Source: Acidobacteriota bacterium
GTDB taxonomy: Bacteria; Acidobacteriota; Terriglobia; Terriglobales; Acidobacteriaceae
Direction of reading: 5' to 3'
DNA length: 64,000 nt
NCBI GenBank assembly: GCA_013289765.1
Contig: JABCZI010000004.1
Coordinates: 186,001 to 250,000 of the forward strand
Shown: positions 54,902 to 63,923 of the stretch, piece after piece
Position numbering within the stretch: position 1 is the first letter of the stretch
Layout of the letters: each line of letters opens with the position of its first letter
The notes under the pieces: model-generated
Seen by the model: only the letters and a program-made list of their open reading frames with translations
Databases searched by the model: none
What the model was told of the DNA's origin: nothing
Position numbers and translations under genes: made by a program

Positions 54902-55438
54902 CTAACTGGGCACCTCCGAAATTGAACGCGGACCGAGGCCGGCAAGAAAATCTCGAGTGCCCGCGGGATCGTATTTCTTGTCGGAGGAGAACACGATCAG
55001 AAAGAATCGATCTTTCGAAGCCAGCGCAAAGCGGGGCACGTTGAATACGGGATGATAGGGCATGGGCAAGCCGTTGAGCGCGAGCATGCCGAACACGGCT
55101 GAAATGCCTGCGAAAAGGATCGTCATCTCAAAAGTGATCACGATGAATGCAGGCCACGAATGAGGAGGCTTGCCGCCGATATTCAGCGGATAATCGACGA
55201 CGGACATCCAGTACTGCATCAGGTAGCCGGTCAGGCCGCCAATGATGCCACCGATTAAAACTACCAGCGGAACTTCATCATGGTGAAAGCCAATTTCCTC
55301 GGCCAGGCCTTCGATGGGAAATGGGCTGTACGCATCGATTTTCTGATAGCCCGCCTGATGAGTGAGCTTCGCTGCATCGACCAAAGCGGTGGCAGAATCG
55401 AACTCCGCCATGATGCCGTAAATGGGTTCGCGCTTCAT
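54902..55438 (-). CDS. actD: Alternative complex III subunit ActD (DUF3341)
   Basis: A 178-residue membrane protein with two helices (VVLIGGIIGGLTGYLMQYW and ITFEMTILFAGISAVFGMLA) and an N-terminal soluble part GIMAEFDSATALVDAA. ActD is a small structural subunit of the complex. It abuts actE (stop and start one base apart) and overlaps actC by four bases. Confidence 0.93.
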   Translation of the reverse strand: MKREPIYGIMAEFDSATALVDAAKLTHQAGYQKIDAYSPFPIEGLAEEIGFHHDEVPLVVLIGGIIGGLTGYLMQYWMSVVDYPLNIGGKPPHSWPAFIVITFEMTILFAGISAVFGMLALNGLPMPYHPVFNVPRFALASKDRFFLIVFSSDKKYDPAGTRDFLAGLGPRSISEVPS

Positions 55439-56811
55439 TCGGCTTTGACCTCCGCTTCCGGCAGGAGGGTGCGCATTTCAAAGATGGAGATCATGGGCAG
55501 CAGACGCACGAACAGGAAAATAGCGGCCAGGAACATTCCGATCGTGCCGATGTAGGTCATCCAGTCCCAGCGCGTCGGATAGTACATGCCCCACGATGAG
55601 GTGAGGAAGTCGCGGTGCAGGCTGACAACAACGATGATGAAACGTTCCAGCCACATGCCGACGAGGATCACTCCGGAAGCAAAAAACAGCGCCACCGGAC
55701 TGGTGCGCAGCCTGCGAATCCAGAGCACCTGCGGAATGAAGATATTGCAGATCAGCAGAGCCCCATAGAGTACCGCGTAAGGCCCGTGGAGGCGGTTCCA
55801 AAGCGTGAAAGCGTCGTAGCGGTCGCCGCTGTACCAGCCCATGAAAGCTTCGATACCGTAGCCGTAGGCAACGATCAAACCTGTGGCCAGCATAACTTTC
55901 GCCGCATTCTGCAAATGGAGCTCGGTGATGAAATCTTCCAGGCCGTAGATTTTGCGAATCGGAATCGCGAGCATCAGCACCATCGCAAATCCGGAATAGA
56001 TAGCGCCCGCAACAAAGTAAGGCGGGAAAATCGTTGTATGCCAGCCGGGGACGATGCCCACTGCAAAGTCAAAGCTCACGACCGTGTGAACTGAAAGAAC
56101 CAGCGGCGTGGCCAGTCCGGCGAGCAGCAAGTAGGCGGTTTCGTAACGGTGCCAGTGGCGCGCCGATCCGCGCCAGCCCATCGAGAGCATTCCGTAGATC
56201 ATCCGCAGGGCTGGCTTGTCGGAACGATCGCGCAAGGTTGCGAAATCTGGAATCAGACCCATGAACCAGAACAGTGCTGAAATGGTGGCGTAGGTGGAGA
56301 CGGCGAAAACGTCCCACATCAGAGGGCTGCGGAACTGCGGCCACACTCCCATGGTGCTGGGATACGGGAACAACCAATACGCGAGCCACGGTCGTCCGAC
56401 GTGGATCGCGGGAAAGATTCCGGCGCAAGCTACCGCAAACAGCGTCATCGCTTCAGCAAAGCGGTTGATGGAATTACGCCACGACTGGCGCAGCAGTAAA
56501 AGGATGGCAGAGATCAGCGTGCCGGCGTGACCGATACCGATCCACCATACGAAGTTGACGATCGCAAAGCCCCAGCCGATCGGGATCGTCACGCCCCAGA
56601 TGCCAATGCCCTTCAGAAATAAATATCCGATGGCATAGAGCATCATCATCGTCAGCATGAAAGCGATGCCGAAGCCGACAAACCAGCCATTCGACGCGGG
56701 ACGGGTCAGCACGATGGCGCTGATTTTTTCCGTGACCGTGCCAAAGGTGTAGCCGGGCTCAATTACCGGGGCACGTTCGGCGTCCACCGTCATTTTGTAT
56801 TGCTCGTCCAT
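55435..56811 (-). CDS. actC: Alternative complex III membrane subunit ActC
   Basis: A 458-residue NrfD/PsrC-like subunit with about ten helices and family stretches WWIGIGHAGTLISAILLLLRQ and FPAIHVGRPWLAYWLFPYP. ActC and ActF bind menaquinol at the membrane; ActB and ActA carry the electrons onwards. It starts 16 bases after the actB stop. Confidence 0.94.
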   Translation of the reverse strand: MDEQYKMTVDAERAPVIEPGYTFGTVTEKISAIVLTRPASNGWFVGFGIAFMLTMMMLYAIGYLFLKGIGIWGVTIPIGWGFAIVNFVWWIGIGHAGTLISAILLLLRQSWRNSINRFAEAMTLFAVACAGIFPAIHVGRPWLAYWLFPYPSTMGVWPQFRSPLMWDVFAVSTYATISALFWFMGLIPDFATLRDRSDKPALRMIYGMLSMGWRGSARHWHRYETAYLLLAGLATPLVLSVHTVVSFDFAVGIVPGWHTTIFPPYFVAGAIYSGFAMVLMLAIPIRKIYGLEDFITELHLQNAAKVMLATGLIVAYGYGIEAFMGWYSGDRYDAFTLWNRLHGPYAVLYGALLICNIFIPQVLWIRRLRTSPVALFFASGVILVGMWLERFIIVVVSLHRDFLTSSWGMYYPTRWDWMTYIGTIGMFLAAIFLFVRLLPMISIFEMRTLLPEAEVKAE

Positions 56812-56827
56812 TATTTCGGGCCCCTGC

Positions 56828-59800
56828 CTAAGACTTCAGCTCCGGGTTCGGATTGCTCACTTCCGCCAGATACGTTGTGCGCGGGCGAGTGTTGAGTTCG
56901 CCCAGCAGGCTGTAATTGCGAGCCTGCGCTTTCAACTTTGAGACCTTGCTGTTCGGATCGTTAATATTGCCAAAGATGATCGCGCCCGCCGGACACGATT
57001 GTTGGCACGCGGTCTGCAACTCGCTATCGTTAATCTTGCGATCTTCGCGTTCAGCGTCGATGCGGCGCTCGTTGATGCGTTGCACGCAGTAGGTGCACTT
57101 CTCCATCACGCCACGGCTGCGCACGCTGACGTCCGGATTGCGCATCATCTTGTATTGCGGCGTCTCCCAATCCTGAAAGAGCAGGAAGTTGAACCGCCGC
57201 ACCTTGTAAGGACAATTGTTCGAGCAATACCGCGTGCCCACGCAGCGGTTGTAGACCATATCGTTCAGACCTTCGCTGGAATGGTTGGTCGCACCCACGG
57301 GGCAAACCACTTCGCACGGAGCGTTTTCACATTGCATGCAGGGCACGGGCTGGAAAAATGCCTTCGGATTGTCGCGGTCGCGGGCTTCCTGATCGTGGTA
57401 CTGATAGTAGGTATCGATGCGAATCCAGTGCATGTGGCGGCCGATCACGGTCTGCTCTTTGCCGACCACGGCAATGTTGTTCTCCGACTGGCAAGCCAGC
57501 ATGCAGTTGTTGCAGCCCACGCAAGAATTCAGATCGATCGCCATGCCCCAGGCGTAATCCTCTTCTTTGTAGGGATAAGGCTTGTAGAGCGTGAGACCGG
57601 GCGCTGGCTCTGGTTCTTCTTCGGTAGCGAAATTCGGCTGCTTCCGATATTCCTCAAGCGTGGTCTCGCGCACCAGAGGGCGGTGGCCGCCATCGGGCGT
57701 GTCCATGCTTTGATAGCCCTGGGTGGAGGCGAGCTTGTAGGTTTCTCCGGTCTTGCGAATTTGCAGGCCGGTGGCGATCCACGGTGCGGCTGTCGTGCGC
57801 AACGCATACGCGTCGAATCCCTGTGCGGTTCCGACGCGGCCGGCGCGCTTGCGGCCGTAGCCTAACGTAACTGTGGCTGAGTTGTCGGGTTGGCCAGCTT
57901 GAATCCAGACAGGGCCGGTGACTTTTTTGCCGTTCAGTTCCAGCTCGACAACGTCTTCTACCTTGATTTGCAGGCGCTCCGCCATCTTGGGACCGATGAG
58001 GATGGCGTTGTCCCAGGTGAGCTTGGTCATCGGCTTGGGCAATTCCTGGAGCCAGCCGTTGTTGGAGAATTGTCCGTCGTAGATGGTGGGATCGCGGCGG
58101 ATGTTGAGCTCGACAGAATTGGCCGCTGCGTCGCTCGAATTAGACGACGAAAAAATCGCCGACTTGGCTGTCACAGATTTTGGAGCGTAAGCACTTCCTT
58201 CGATCCAACCATCGTGCAGCGACTTTCGCCAAAATGAATCGAAGTCCCCGCCAGAGTTTTGTTTCTGCCAATACGTGCGGATCAAATCGTAGCCGGTTGC
58301 ATCGGACTGACCGGAAAGCAGCGCGACGAATTCCAGCGCACTCTTGCCATTGTAGAGCGGCGCAATCAGAGGTTGGATGATGCTCGCCGTGCTGTCGTAA
58401 GCACGAGCATCGCCCCATGCCTCAAGTTCATGCGCCTGGTTGATGTGCCACTGACAAAGCTCTGCAGTCTCGTTCTGATAGAGCCCGAGATGCACTCGCA
58501 TTGGAATTTTGCCGTTCTTCAGGACATTCGCAAAATCGAGATCGGCGGGCGCGTCATAGGCTGGATTGCCTCCAAGAATAACGAGCAGATCGACTTTTCC
58601 AGCTCGGATGTCGGTAACGAGATCCTTGAGCGATTCAGTTTGATTGATCGGATTGGCGTCGACGGGGTCGGCGTAGAACACCGTCTTGCCGACATTGCCA
58701 AATCTGGCGTTCGCCGCGTGGGCCAGCGCATGAACAGCCGGTGACTGGTGATCGCCAACAATGAACAGACTCGAACCCCGATGCGACTCCAGGTCTTGCA
58801 TCAGGGCGTGAGCAAGCAGCGAGCCGCCATGCTCTTCCGGAAGCTCCCCGTTCTCAGCCACGGCCCGCGCGAACGTTTCTACAGAGGACGCCCTCATCGG
58901 CAGCCGGTGATCCGCCTTTGCTCCCGTCGTCGTCGGCGTGCTTTCGATCACGTACAGCCGGTTCATGTTGCCATCGGGATTGCGGCGCTTCGCGAAGTCG
59001 CGGATGTAGCGGACGTTTCCCGGGAAACCCGCATACAGGAAGTCGGCGTCGAGCGAGACGATTACGTCGGCCTTTTCGAAATCGTAGCGCGTCTCGACCG
59101 GCTGGCCGAAGGCCAGTTTCGCGCCTTCGAGCACGTTGTCGCGATTGATGGGCTCATACACATGCCACTTGGCCTGCGGATAAATTTTCAGGAAGTTGCG
59201 CAGTTGATCCGCGAGCGTGGGCGAAGAAATGGTCGGCGTGAGAATGCGAATGCCTGCGCCTTGCAGCCCTTTTTGCACGCTGAGCGGTCCGCGAATCGCC
59301 GTGAGGAATGCCTGCCAGGAGCGCTGGTCGCCCATCGACATCACGCTCTGCGAGCGGTCGGGATCGTACATGCCCAGAATCGAGGCTTGCGCAAAAATAT
59401 CCGTGCCGCCGAGCGATGCGGGATGCTGGTCGTTGCCTTCAATCTTGGTCGGGCGACCCATATGGCTCTCGACCAGCAGCGGGCTGGCGTATCCACCGAG
59501 CGTCATCGCCGTGGCATAGAACGTGGGGCGGCCTGGGATTACCTCTTCCGGCTGACGAACATATGGGACGATCGGTTCAAGCGGCAGGCGCACGCAGCCC
59601 GTCATGCCAGCCAGAGCCATGGACGCGCCCATCACTTTCAAGAAGCCGCGGCGCGAAACAGAATCGACCCACTCGGAAGCGCCCTTAGGGAATTCGCGGT
59701 GCAGCGCCTCCTGGAAAGACGGACTTCCGGCGAGTTCTTCGAGGCTGCGCCAGTATTCCGGGCCGGCCGCGTCGTTATTATTGGCCTCGTTGATTTGCGC

Positions 59801-59893
59801 ACGCAGCGAGTCGAGATCGGCCTTGCCCTTTTTGCTAGGGCAAACGTCTTCGCGCTTTTTTTCCGGTGACCCGATTTGGTTTTGATCGTCCAT
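56828..59893 (-). CDS. actB: Alternative complex III Fe-S / molybdopterin-like subunit ActB
   Basis: A 1021-residue exported protein. The N-terminus carries a twin-arginine motif SRRGFLKVMGAS followed by a LAGMTGC lipobox-like site. Residues ~130-750 resemble a molybdopterin oxidoreductase domain without obvious cofactor ligands; the last ~230 residues form a ferredoxin-type domain with four cysteine clusters (CVGCNNCMLAC, CMQCENAPC, CVGTRYCSNNC, CTYC ... CQQSCP). This is the fused ActB1-ActB2 form. It relays electrons from quinol to ActA/ActE hemes on the periplasmic side. Confidence 0.95.
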   Translation of the reverse strand: MDDQNQIGSPEKKREDVCPSKKGKADLDSLRAQINEANNNDAAGPEYWRSLEELAGSPSFQEALHREFPKGASEWVDSVSRRGFLKVMGASMALAGMTGCVRLPLEPIVPYVRQPEEVIPGRPTFYATAMTLGGYASPLLVESHMGRPTKIEGNDQHPASLGGTDIFAQASILGMYDPDRSQSVMSMGDQRSWQAFLTAIRGPLSVQKGLQGAGIRILTPTISSPTLADQLRNFLKIYPQAKWHVYEPINRDNVLEGAKLAFGQPVETRYDFEKADVIVSLDADFLYAGFPGNVRYIRDFAKRRNPDGNMNRLYVIESTPTTTGAKADHRLPMRASSVETFARAVAENGELPEEHGGSLLAHALMQDLESHRGSSLFIVGDHQSPAVHALAHAANARFGNVGKTVFYADPVDANPINQTESLKDLVTDIRAGKVDLLVILGGNPAYDAPADLDFANVLKNGKIPMRVHLGLYQNETAELCQWHINQAHELEAWGDARAYDSTASIIQPLIAPLYNGKSALEFVALLSGQSDATGYDLIRTYWQKQNSGGDFDSFWRKSLHDGWIEGSAYAPKSVTAKSAIFSSSNSSDAAANSVELNIRRDPTIYDGQFSNNGWLQELPKPMTKLTWDNAILIGPKMAERLQIKVEDVVELELNGKKVTGPVWIQAGQPDNSATVTLGYGRKRAGRVGTAQGFDAYALRTTAAPWIATGLQIRKTGETYKLASTQGYQSMDTPDGGHRPLVRETTLEEYRKQPNFATEEEPEPAPGLTLYKPYPYKEEDYAWGMAIDLNSCVGCNNCMLACQSENNIAVVGKEQTVIGRHMHWIRIDTYYQYHDQEARDRDNPKAFFQPVPCMQCENAPCEVVCPVGATNHSSEGLNDMVYNRCVGTRYCSNNCPYKVRRFNFLLFQDWETPQYKMMRNPDVSVRSRGVMEKCTYCVQRINERRIDAEREDRKINDSELQTACQQSCPAGAIIFGNINDPNSKVSKLKAQARNYSLLGELNTRPRTTYLAEVSNPNPELKS

Positions 59894-59916
59894 GCTTTAT
59901 AACGCGCGTTTCTTTC

Positions 59917-59996
59917 GCCCCTTCGGGGCTTGTTTCCAATCTGGCCCTCTACCTAGGGCTTGCGCCATGGGCTGCACTCTTTCGCCGCTTCGCGGC
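59917..59996. repeat. Three-hairpin repeat between actA and actB
   Basis: Hairpin 1 GCCCC/GGGGC (loop TTC, 59917-59929), a middle imperfect stem around CCTAGGGC/GCCATGGG, and hairpin 3 GCCGC/GCGGC (loop TTC, 59984-59996). It fills most of the 110-bp gap inside the operon. Its order of parts resembles 17230-17288. Confidence 0.6.
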
Positions 59997-60003
59997 TGGC
60001 ACT

Positions 60004-60702
60004 TCACCGATGACACGTGCTGCAACTGGTAATGTCTTTCACCCCACGTACGTTGTACTTTCTTAGCAGCATCGAACCCAGCTCAACCTGATCGCTGAAG
60101 GCCTGCCCATCAACCACCACAGGGCTGGCACTCGTCGGCTGTTGATATCGCATATTGAATACCTGCTCGCGCGGTCGCAAATTCTTCTGCGGCGCACGAT
60201 GGCAGTCCAGGCACCACTCCATCTGCAACGACTGTTGCTGATACATGAGCGGCATCTGGTCGACCGGGCCGTGGCAGGTGTTGCATCCCACGCCCTTATT
60301 GATATGTATGCTGTGATTAAAGAAAACGAAGTCGGGAAGCTGGTTCACCCGTGTCCACTGCAGCGACTCGCCCGAGCGATAACTGGCGCGGACCGGCTCC
60401 AGCAACTGTGCATTGGTCCAAATCTGCGAGTGGCAGTTCATGCAGGTCTTGGTGGGAGGAATGCCTGCGAAGCTCGAAGTCTCGACCGAGGTGTGGCAAT
60501 AGCGGCAGTCAATGCCGAGGCCGGTGACATGATGCTGGTGGCTGAAGGGCACAGGCTGCGGTTTACGGACTCCCGCATAAGTGACGTACGGCGAGCGCTG
60601 CACCTCCATCGCGACCCAGCCAAGCGCGGCAATCACGAAGACCGCGCCAAAAATCGTGGCACGGGACAGGGTATTGGTACTGCGATGAAAAATCTGCGGC
60701 AT
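60004..60702 (-). CDS. actA: Alternative complex III pentaheme cytochrome ActA
   Basis: A 232-residue protein with an N-terminal helix (~residues 15-32) and five heme c sites: CRYCH, CMNCH, CNTCH, CLDCH and CSTCH. It also has many His residues for bis-His ligation, as in the multiheme cytochrome c7 family. ActA is the first gene of the operon and the electron entry or exit heme subunit on the periplasmic face. Confidence 0.95.
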   Translation of the reverse strand: MPQIFHRSTNTLSRATIFGAVFVIAALGWVAMEVQRSPYVTYAGVRKPQPVPFSHQHHVTGLGIDCRYCHTSVETSSFAGIPPTKTCMNCHSQIWTNAQLLEPVRASYRSGESLQWTRVNQLPDFVFFNHSIHINKGVGCNTCHGPVDQMPLMYQQQSLQMEWCLDCHRAPQKNLRPREQVFNMRYQQPTSASPVVVDGQAFSDQVELGSMLLRKYNVRGVKDITSCSTCHR

Positions 60703-60826
60703 GCTGGCTTACGACTTCAGAAAACTATGAATGAGACTTGCAGATCCCCCGGTTTATAGGAACGTAATACACACGACGCATAAGAAACACGCGCAAGTAT
60801 TTTTGCGACATCTATGAGAACAGGAG

Positions 60827-60869
60827 ATTATAAATACTTCGAGTGTGGTTGTCGCGCAATTAGCGACAA
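60827..60869 (-). promoter_or_regulatory. Operon promoter with overlapping palindromic operator
   Basis: On the minus strand GCGACA (60850-60855, 4/6 match to -35) and a perfect TATAAT (60827-60832) are 17 bases apart. An inverted repeat TTGTCGC/GCGACAA (60849-60855 and 60863-60869) overlaps the -35 box. Transcription would start about 115 bases before actA. Confidence 0.5.
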
Positions 60870-60966
60870 GAGCAGGAAAATATTTTTAATACTGGATTCG
60901 GGCGGAAATAAATTCGGGTTTTTCCCCGCCGAACGCGTCTGCGACTATCTTTCTAGCGCAGAACAT

Positions 60967-62412
60967 CTAGCGCAGATTCATCACCAGCAGTTTCGGCTCG
61001 GTCATTTCTTCAATTGCGTAGCGCAGACCTTCGCGGCCCAGGCCGGAGTCTTTGACTCCGCCATAGGGCATCTGATCGATGCGGAACGACGGAATATCGC
61101 CAGCCACCAGAGCGCCTACTTCCAATTCGTCATACGCCTGAAAAAGCAGTTTTACATCCCGCGTGAACAAACCCGCTTGCAGGCCATAGTGGGAGTTGTT
61201 GATTCGTCGAAGGGCTTCGTCAAAACTGTGATAGGGCTCAACAGTGACGACCGGGCCGAAAATCTCCTGGCAATTCACCTTCATTTCGGGCTTGGTCCCG
61301 GTCAGCACCGTAGGTTCGACGATGGAACCCTTTCTTCCACCACCGCACAGCAAACGAGCTCCGGCGCGGACCGCCTCGTCGATCCAGTTAGTAACGCGGA
61401 TTGCGTCACTTTCGCGGATCAGCGGACCGAGATCGGTCGATTCGTCCATGGGGTCGCCAGTTTTTAATTGTTTGACGCCCTCAACAAAAAAATCGACGAA
61501 CTTGCCGTAGACGGACTCCTCGACCAGGATGCGCTGCACAGAAATACAGGTCTGGCCAGCGTAGCCGAAGCCACCGGTAATGCAGCGTTCAGCAGCGTAG
61601 GAAAGATCGGCATCGCCGTGAACAATGGTGCCGGCGTTGCCACCAAGTTCCAAAGCAACTTTCTTTTTGCCGGCGCGGCGCTTGATATCCCAGCCCACCG
61701 GCACGCTGCCGGTGAAGCTGATTAGCTTGATGCGCTCGTCAGTGACCAGCAGGCCAGCGTCGTCGTTCGAAAGCGGAAGCACGTTGAGGCCGCCATCGGG
61801 CCAGCCCGCCTGCTGCACGCATTCCGCGAGTAGCAGAGAGCATAGCGGAGTTTGCGGCGCTGGCTTTAGCACCATGGAACAACCGGCGGCGATCGCAGGA
61901 GCGACTTTATGCGCGACCAGGTTCAGCGGGAAATTGAAGGGCGTGATCCCGGCAACCGGGCCGAGGGGAAAGCGTTTTACAATGCCCCAGCGCCCAGCCG
62001 TGAACTCCTGCCAGTCGAGCGGAAGATACTCGCCGTAAATGCGGGTGGTTTCTTCGGCGGCAACATTGAAGATGAATACTGCGCGGTCCACTTCGATACG
62101 GGCCAACTTGATCGGCTTACCGGCTTCCTGCGCCAGAGTGCGAGAGAATTCGTCACGACGCTCGACAATCTGTTGCGCTACGCGGCGCAGCACACGCTGG
62201 CGTTCGAATGCGGGCAAACGGCGGGTGGTACCGAATGCCTTAACCGAGGCGGCGATCGCGGCTTCCGCGTGTTCGCGGCGCGCTTGAGTCACTCGACCGA
62301 CTACGCTGCCATCGAAGGGATTGCGGACCTCGACGATGTCCCCATCTTCGAGCCAACGGCCATCGACAAAGAAACCGTGGGTTGCGACTGGGGCGATTGT
62401 CAGTTCGGGCAT
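60967..62412 (-). CDS. NAD(P)-dependent aldehyde dehydrogenase
   Basis: A 481-residue enzyme from ATG 62412 (GGAGG nine bases upstream; an in-frame start at 62571 would add 53 residues). The catalytic machinery is complete: Asn160 in PFN, Glu255 in ELGGNAG and Cys289 in GQTCIS, with EIFGPVV near the C-terminus. It oxidises an aldehyde to an acid in the cytoplasm. The family branch resembles succinate-semialdehyde/lactaldehyde or phosphoglycerate-type dehydrogenases, but the substrate is not certain. It is divergent from an amidase; a shared pathway is possible. Confidence 0.92.
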   Translation of the reverse strand: MPELTIAPVATHGFFVDGRWLEDGDIVEVRNPFDGSVVGRVTQARREHAEAAIAASVKAFGTTRRLPAFERQRVLRRVAQQIVERRDEFSRTLAQEAGKPIKLARIEVDRAVFIFNVAAEETTRIYGEYLPLDWQEFTAGRWGIVKRFPLGPVAGITPFNFPLNLVAHKVAPAIAAGCSMVLKPAPQTPLCSLLLAECVQQAGWPDGGLNVLPLSNDDAGLLVTDERIKLISFTGSVPVGWDIKRRAGKKKVALELGGNAGTIVHGDADLSYAAERCITGGFGYAGQTCISVQRILVEESVYGKFVDFFVEGVKQLKTGDPMDESTDLGPLIRESDAIRVTNWIDEAVRAGARLLCGGGRKGSIVEPTVLTGTKPEMKVNCQEIFGPVVTVEPYHSFDEALRRINNSHYGLQAGLFTRDVKLLFQAYDELEVGALVAGDIPSFRIDQMPYGGVKDSGLGREGLRYAIEEMTEPKLLVMNLR

Positions 62413-62564
62413 TTTTTGGAGCCTCCAGTGGCGGCAGATGTTTTTGATTATAGGCCTGGACTGGCGGTTGCTTTTTATCGACACCCAGAAACTTAACCCG
62501 TGTGGATGTAGATCGTGCGCAAGGGTAAGGCTTCCTTCTACTACAATGAAAGTCCATTCGATTA

Positions 62565-63923
62565 ATGGCAAGTCCAGAAACTATCGTTGACCTCGCACCG
62601 CGCCTAAGGCGGAAGGAAATCTCTCCGGTCGAGTTGACGCGGGCTTGCCTGGACCGTATTGAGCAATTTAATCCCTCGCTGAATGCATTTATCACAGTGA
62701 CCGCTGAGTCGGCGCTGGCTGAGGCGCGGGCTGCGGAAATCGAAATCTCGCGCGGCGAGTGGCGGGGTCCGCTGCATGGGATTCCGGTGGCACTCAAGGA
62801 TCTGATTGATACTGCGGGAACGCGCACAACGGCTGGCAGTCAACTCTTCGAGCATCGGGTTCCGGCAGAGGATACAGACGTAGTGCGGCGGCTGCGGCGG
62901 GCGGGGGCAGTGATTCTTGGAAAAAATAATCTGCACGAGTTCGCCTATGGCGGAAGTTCGCTGGTAAGTTTCTTCGGCGACGTTCACAATCCGAGGAACG
63001 TGGAACACATCGCGGGAGGATCATCGGGAGGCTCGGCTGCCGCGGTGGCGGCTGGGCTTTGTTATGCGGCGATTGGAACTGATACCGCGGGGTCGATTCG
63101 CGAACCCGCAGCACTATGCGGGTGTGTGGGCCTCAAGCCAACGTACGGACGTGTGTCGGCGCGCGGCGTGATTCCGCTTTCATGGTCGCTAGACCATGTT
63201 GGGCCGCTGACTGCAACCGTCGGCGATGCGGCTGCCGTGCTGCAAGCGATCGCTGGATACGATCCCCTGGACGTTGGCAGCGCTGATGTTCCTGTGGACG
63301 ACTATGTTTCGGGTTTGCGCGGGGAGACCAAGAAGCTTCGCATTGGAATTCCACGGAAGCATTTTTATGACGATCTTGATGATGAAGTTGGCGCGACTGT
63401 GGAGCGGGCTCTGCTTGTGATAGATGCGCTGGTTGCGGATGTTCGGGACGTAGAGATTGAAGTGCCCAACGACCGCACCGTGCAGGCCGCCGAATCTTTT
63501 GCCTATCATGCCGGGAATATCGCTCAGACACCTGAGTGTTACCAGCCTGAAACGCTGCGGCGACTGCGTTCTGGAGAGAAAATTTCTGCGGCCGAATACA
63601 TTCAGCGGCGGCGAGAGATGGATGCGGCACGGCGGGAGATCCGTCAGGTATTCGCCGATGTGGATCTGCTGGTGACGCCAACGATTCCGATTCCGGCTCC
63701 GGCCATTGCGGACTTGAAAAAAGATCCCAGTGCTTTGCGACCAGCGGAGCTGATACTACTGCGTAACACGCGGCCTTTCAACGTTTGGGGGCTGCCAGCG
63801 ATCTCTGTTCCCTGCGGCTTTACGAAAACAGGGTTGCCAATCGGCCTGCAGATTGCCGGCCCGCACTGGCGGGAAGATCTGGTGTTAAGGCTGGGGCATG
63901 CTTATGAGCTGGCTGTGAAATAA
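62565..63923 (+). CDS. Amidase-signature family enzyme
   Basis: A 452-residue enzyme of the amidase signature family. The Ser-cis-Ser-Lys triad is visible: Lys78 in ALKDLID, the Ser pair at 153-154 in GGSSGGSAAA, and Ser177 in DTAGSIREPA (a slight variant of the usual DTGGS). It hydrolyses carboxamides, nitrile-derived amides or similar substrates. It lacks GatB/GatC neighbours and is shorter than GatA (~485), so a role in Glu-tRNA(Gln) amidation is unlikely though not excluded. It is divergent from the aldehyde dehydrogenase with 152 bp between the starts. Confidence 0.88.
   Translation: MASPETIVDLAPRLRRKEISPVELTRACLDRIEQFNPSLNAFITVTAESALAEARAAEIEISRGEWRGPLHGIPVALKDLIDTAGTRTTAGSQLFEHRVPAEDTDVVRRLRRAGAVILGKNNLHEFAYGGSSLVSFFGDVHNPRNVEHIAGGSSGGSAAAVAAGLCYAAIGTDTAGSIREPAALCGCVGLKPTYGRVSARGVIPLSWSLDHVGPLTATVGDAAAVLQAIAGYDPLDVGSADVPVDDYVSGLRGETKKLRIGIPRKHFYDDLDDEVGATVERALLVIDALVADVRDVEIEVPNDRTVQAAESFAYHAGNIAQTPECYQPETLRRLRSGEKISAAEYIQRRREMDAARREIRQVFADVDLLVTPTIPIPAPAIADLKKDPSALRPAELILLRNTRPFNVWGLPAISVPCGFTKTGLPIGLQIAGPHWREDLVLRLGHAYELAVK

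Noticed and set aside
58748-59869. 373-residue plus-strand reading frame opposite actB
   Set aside because: Rich in Arg/His/Ala as expected from the antisense of a GC-rich gene; no domain recognised.
62565-63923. Assignment of the amidase as GatA
   Set aside because: No gatB or gatC is nearby and the protein is short; the amidase signature alone does not support a tRNA-dependent role.
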